From: Allium sativum
Lineage: Eukaryota; Streptophyta; Magnoliopsida; Asparagales; Amaryllidaceae
DNA: 64,000 nucleotides
Assembly (NCBI GenBank): GCA_030737875.1
Contig: CM060922.1
Coordinates: 307,139,456-307,203,455, forward strand
Direction of reading: 5' to 3'
Under the pieces are notes generated by a model. The model was given only the letters and a program-made list of their open reading frames with translations. It did no database searches and was not told the origin of the DNA. The position numbers and the translations under genes are program-made. Position 1 is the stretch's first letter; each line of letters starts with the position of its first letter. This document shows, piece after piece, positions 60,581 to 64,000 of the stretch.

Positions 60581-62932
60581 ACATGCCTAACACTGTATTT
60601 CGAACTGTATGGTTGATCTCTGCTAAATATATATTTGTTTGGTGGAGGAAATTTATTCTCTTGCTTAACACCCTTCTCTAAGACGTACGAGCTTAGAGGT
60701 TATATATCGATAGAAGTCAATAGTACGGTGCAGATTGTTGATGCGGCGTGTTTGTGTTTCCAAAGTTAAATAATCACTAATATTGATTTTCGGGAAGATT
60801 AAAACTAAATGGATTTTTAATGAATCTTTAAATTAGATTGAAATGTGAATTGATAATTCAAATATCAAATTTAGGAAATGATAGAGAATGGAGTATCACC
60901 AGTTTTGCACCAATCGATAGTTTAATCTTTAATTAGATTTGAATGTGAAATGGTAATTAAATTTACCGATAACACTGTGGTGTTAGATATGGAGTATTAC
61001 CAGTTTTGCTCCATAGGATAAATAGGTTGGGATTGGGAAATTAAAAAAATGATTACTTCGATAAGGTGCGCTAATCATGACTAGTTTGGATAAACCTTAA
61101 TTTGGTTTGAATTGATATCCAAAGGAAGATTAAAGAATAAATTTAAAGAATTTATCTTTGATAAAATTAATGAGTATAAGAATATTTAAATAAAAGAATA
61201 TTCTGAATTGGAATGAGGCGTATGTTGTGTGTTTATATCACTTGATTATAATGTACGCGGGTTATTCGAAAAGGCCAGGATTATACCCATTTTGAATAAC
61301 TGATTCGACAATAAGTCGACGATGAAGATGGTGGTTGAAGACCGGTGGTCTTTACATCGATTGGATGATTACTGATGTCTTGATTGGGAGGTACACCCAA
61401 GACAAGGTAATAAGTGGTGATCGTCCATACGTACTTGGAGATCGACTGGATATATGAGGACCTCTCTCCTATATTGGACATACGGGACGAGGAATAAGGT
61501 GCCTCCAGTTTCGTTCAGACCTAGAACGAACTATCAAATGGATGTGTGGCTGACATTGGATTTTTTTCTGTGTTGATTGATCTCTATTAAATATATATCT
61601 ATTTGGTGGTGGAGAATTTATTCTCTTGCCTTCTCTGAGATGTACGAGCTCAGAGGTTATATATCGATAGACATCAGTCGCATGACATGAATTGCCTATG
61701 TGGAATGCTGAGATGCAGATGATCAAGGCTTCTGTTGAAAAGCAGAGTCTTGTGGATGATGATCAAAGAACAGCCTTAAAGGGCATAGCTTTGTGTATAG
61801 CATTAATTCGCGAGCCTTACAACTCGGTATGAGTCAAAAACGGGATAAGGGACCCAAGGAGAACATGACGTATCTTTCTAGCTATGGGTGGGGTCATGGT
61901 ATGGAGCCCAGACATTTATTATATTTTTACCTATGTGGATGATGGATAGCAAGGCGCCTCGGATATATCTGTTACTATGGAGCCGATAAATATAGGTCCT
62001 ATAGGACCGGGAAACGTGTGTTCAAGAATTGTCAATCCTCAAACGTAAGGGAGAACTGGCCTTAGAGGATCCAAGGGTCTTCTGCGTGAGATCCTGAGGC
62101 ATTTGCTAGAGTGTCTCGAAGCCGGCGAGGAGTACATCCCTTTCCTCTACTCATGATGGAAATCTAATTTCCAATACGTGACATTTCGGTTTTAATTATA
62201 GAGCCTAGTATGATGACATGATAGATGGTACCCATGACGCCTATGATTGATACATTTATATTTGAGGTTGTTTTATACACTATGCACTTAATATAGTATC
62301 AAAAGATTTGTTTTAAACGTACTAAGCATGTTTGGCTATTTTAAGGTAAAACTCTATCCTTCGGCTTGCGTTGCATTGTGTGATGGGATTTGAGTCTTAT
62401 AATAGCATCATTTTTCCAAAAAAAAACATTATGTTGTTTTGTAATATGCACTGGTATTCTTGGGAGGAAACCCGTTCCGTGTTATACGGCATGGTCCCTT
62501 GATTTACCATATTTTTTAAAGTAAAGTTTTAAATAACTGTTTTAGTTCTCACACCTGTCACATGACTAACCTGGAGTTTACTGTTTTAACTTAAACTCCG
62601 GGTGCATCTTTTTTCCACACGGGCAGCTAGTAGTTTTGGTTTTGCAGATATTATATTCACATGATCCTGGTTTATAGTTTGAGCTATATTCGGAACGCTC
62701 TGTATCCGTGTATTTCTTTCAAATGTGTTTTGTATAATTTTCCACTGCATTGTAATTTGTAAATCTCTGATATTTATCAAATGTATATTATTTTTTCATA
62801 CTCTGTATATTCTTGTACTTTGATGTAAATGGTTGTAATAGCAATGAGATGTTCTTCTGTTTGTGTTCTGATTTGTCGTGTTCTCAACTCAATCCAGGCT
62901 TTCCCGAAAGGGCGAGTTTATGTCATTTCAGT

Positions 62933-62944
62933 TGGTATCAAAGC
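62933..62944 (+). promoter_or_regulatory. Primer-binding site of element F
   Basis: TGGTATCAAAGC, one base different from the initiator Met tRNA complement used by C, two bases after the LTR end. Confidence 0.8.
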
Positions 62945-63957
62945 TTTGGTTTACAGATCTCGAGAGCAAGATATATTGGAACCGAACAGAGGAATTCATC
63001 AGAGATTGGATTAGTAATATCCAATGAGAATGACTTGTTAGAGATAGGATCAGTAGTATCCTAAAACGAGTGTGAAGAGTAGTGTTTTTAAAATAAAAAT
63101 GTAAACAAATTTTTGTTTTGAAAAATTATGTTATATTATACGTATTTGAGTATATTATTTTATTTTATTTTGGACAATCGAGTATATGATATTTTGCATA
63201 TACGCGTCATGAATGTATATTCGAAGTCTCAAATATACTGGATAGATATAGAGTCACACTCTAGTCACTCGAGGACAATTCTGGTGATGTCCGGACATCA
63301 TCAATATTTATGTTCAGGTTTCGAAAGTGGGATTTCTATATATTTCCAATTGACTAGTGTGAGAACCAAAACTAGATAGGATTTATTATTTGTGAATTGG
63401 CATCAAAAATACAATTTTTGTATATATATATATAAGTTATGTGTTTGCAACGATAATAAACTAATTAATTGCTGATTTTGTTGTTTGATGATTGGTTTGA
63501 TCAATTAAAATTTCGAACCATAAAGCCAAATTAAATCAAATATTGAACTAACTTGAAAATTGATTGCAATTGCATATATGTACATGTGTATATAATGAAC
63601 AGGTCATAGCAAGGAGGCTAAGGAGAGGAATAAAATTGTTTGCCCGACAAATAGGTACATGTTTACTATATTTCTTGGGTTTGGATGATTTTATGAGCCG
63701 CTTGGCTAGCCGCTTAGCTTTTTCTTTTTCTTTTTGGATAATGAGTGCCCTACGTGGCTAGTTGCGGTTTTAAATGTCTCCTCGTATAAAGGAGGTTATG
63801 GCAAAAAAATTCGAAAATTTAGGGTGTTAGCCAAAATTTTGAAGAATTTGAAAATTCTTAGAAACTAAAAAGTTGATGAATGAAAGCTAGAATGAAAGTT
63901 GAGTTGATAAGTTAAACGACTTTCAGCTCCGTTCCTTTTCGACGGCGAAAAGAATTT
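62945..63957 (+). other. Non-coding interior of F, with an LTR-derived block
   Basis: 62945-63100 aligns with the gag leader of C (GATAGGATCAGTAGTATCCT at 63042-63061 against the C leader near 18526). 63870-63957 aligns with the end of the C interior. Between them, 63595-63865 is not gag-pol: it matches the middle of the C/E/A LTRs (C 15750-15990), including TTTGCCCGACAAATAGGTAC and a CTTTTTCTTTTTCTTTTT tract. LTRs B and F themselves lack this block. gag-pol has thus been replaced in part by DNA from another LTR subfamily. Confidence 0.7.
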
Positions 63958-63969
63958 AAGTGGGGGAGA
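63958..63969 (+). promoter_or_regulatory. Polypurine tract of element F
   Basis: AAGTGGGGGAGA then T and TG of the 3' LTR, identical to the tract of C. Confidence 0.9.
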
Positions 63970-63970
63970 T

Positions 63971-64000
63971 TGTAACAACCCGGAAAATCAGTACCAATTT
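63971..64000 (+). repeat. Element F 3' LTR, first 30 bp
   Basis: TGTAACAACCCGGAAAATCA and the following ten bases match the 5' LTR start at 55757 except at two positions. The rest lies beyond the window. Confidence 0.85.

Larger units (their letters stand above)
55757..62930 (+). repeat. Element F 5' LTR, 7174 bp
   Basis: The largest LTR in the window. It has the TGTAA start, U3 with the duplicated TTTTGTTAGG-type module, a TATA box, C-rich leader, hairpin array, conserved exon-like block, the GCCGTTATGCTGCC block (58323-58336), an expanded tandem region (59905-60580) and a 3' part matching C and B. About 110 bp (60612-60720) is a second copy of 61573-61675 and has no counterpart in B, so F has grown by internal duplication. 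Confidence 0.88.
55757..64000 (+). mobile_element. Element F: non-coding giant-LTR retrotransposon, truncated by the window end
   Basis: 5' LTR 55757-62930 (TGTAACAACCCGG to GTCATTTCA), primer site at 62933-62944, polypurine tract 63958-63969, and the first 30 bp of the 3' LTR from 63971. The interior is only about 1,040 bp and encodes nothing. LTR sequence is of the B subfamily. It must have relied on proteins from another element, as LARD-type elements do. The two LTR starts differ at two of the first 30 bases, so the copy is not very recent. A target duplicate cannot be tested because the right end lies outside. Confidence 0.85.

Noticed and set aside
62813..63379. Short plus-strand ORFs near the LTR/leader junction of element F
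   Set aside because: They span the LTR end and primer site and have no similarity to Gag.

Overview
The window is plant nuclear DNA, most likely from a eudicot with a large repeat-rich genome. It is very AT-rich and I see no intact host gene. Nearly every recognisable segment is an LTR retrotransposon. Evidence for a plant is the plant-type chromovirus polyprotein, the SIRE-type copia gag and extra ORF, tRNA-iMet primer sites, and very large LTRs that begin TGTAA. The species cannot be named from the sequence alone. || Layout. 1-2885 is the 3' part of a Ty3/gypsy-like LTR (element G) with tandem repeats. 3944-5677 is a small broken Ty1/copia remnant. 6018-53431 is one old SIRE-type copia element, about 7.2 kb once insertions are removed, split twice by later insertions. 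The first split, in its 5' LTR, holds a three-level stack: solo LTR A (minus strand, 6295-34599), inside it solo LTR B (minus, 11347-33398), inside that a complete chromovirus C (plus, 12838-28753). The second split, inside the SIRE extra ORF, holds solo LTR D (plus, 39333-51244), which itself contains solo LTR E (minus, 45692-51081). 53432-55756 has no recognisable gene. 55757-64000 is element F: a 7.2-kb 5' LTR, an internal region of about 1 kb without gag-pol, and the first 30 bases of its 3' LTR. || The nesting is supported by target-site duplications (GTACA exact for C, GCAAG exact for D, CTCTG exact for E, one mismatch each for A and B). It is also supported by restored continuity across the junctions: the second SIRE LTR copy is unbroken at the A site, the SIRE extra ORF reads through the D site, and the paralogous LTR F is unbroken at the C site. 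Order of events is SIRE, then A, B, C on one side and D, E on the other; C is the youngest. || Elements A to F are one superfamily with giant LTRs (5.4 to 7.2 kb, longer than the 4.75-kb coding interior of C). Their LTRs share a plan despite little sequence identity between subfamilies: a short U3, a CT-rich leader often preceded by a TATA-like box, a splice-donor-like site, arrays of short A/T hairpins, a conserved 81-85-nt block bounded by AG and GTGAGA, an (AT)n tract, and more repeats. Splicing of a very long LTR leader is my main hypothesis. The only near-complete protein-coding unit is the C polyprotein, interrupted by two in-frame stops.
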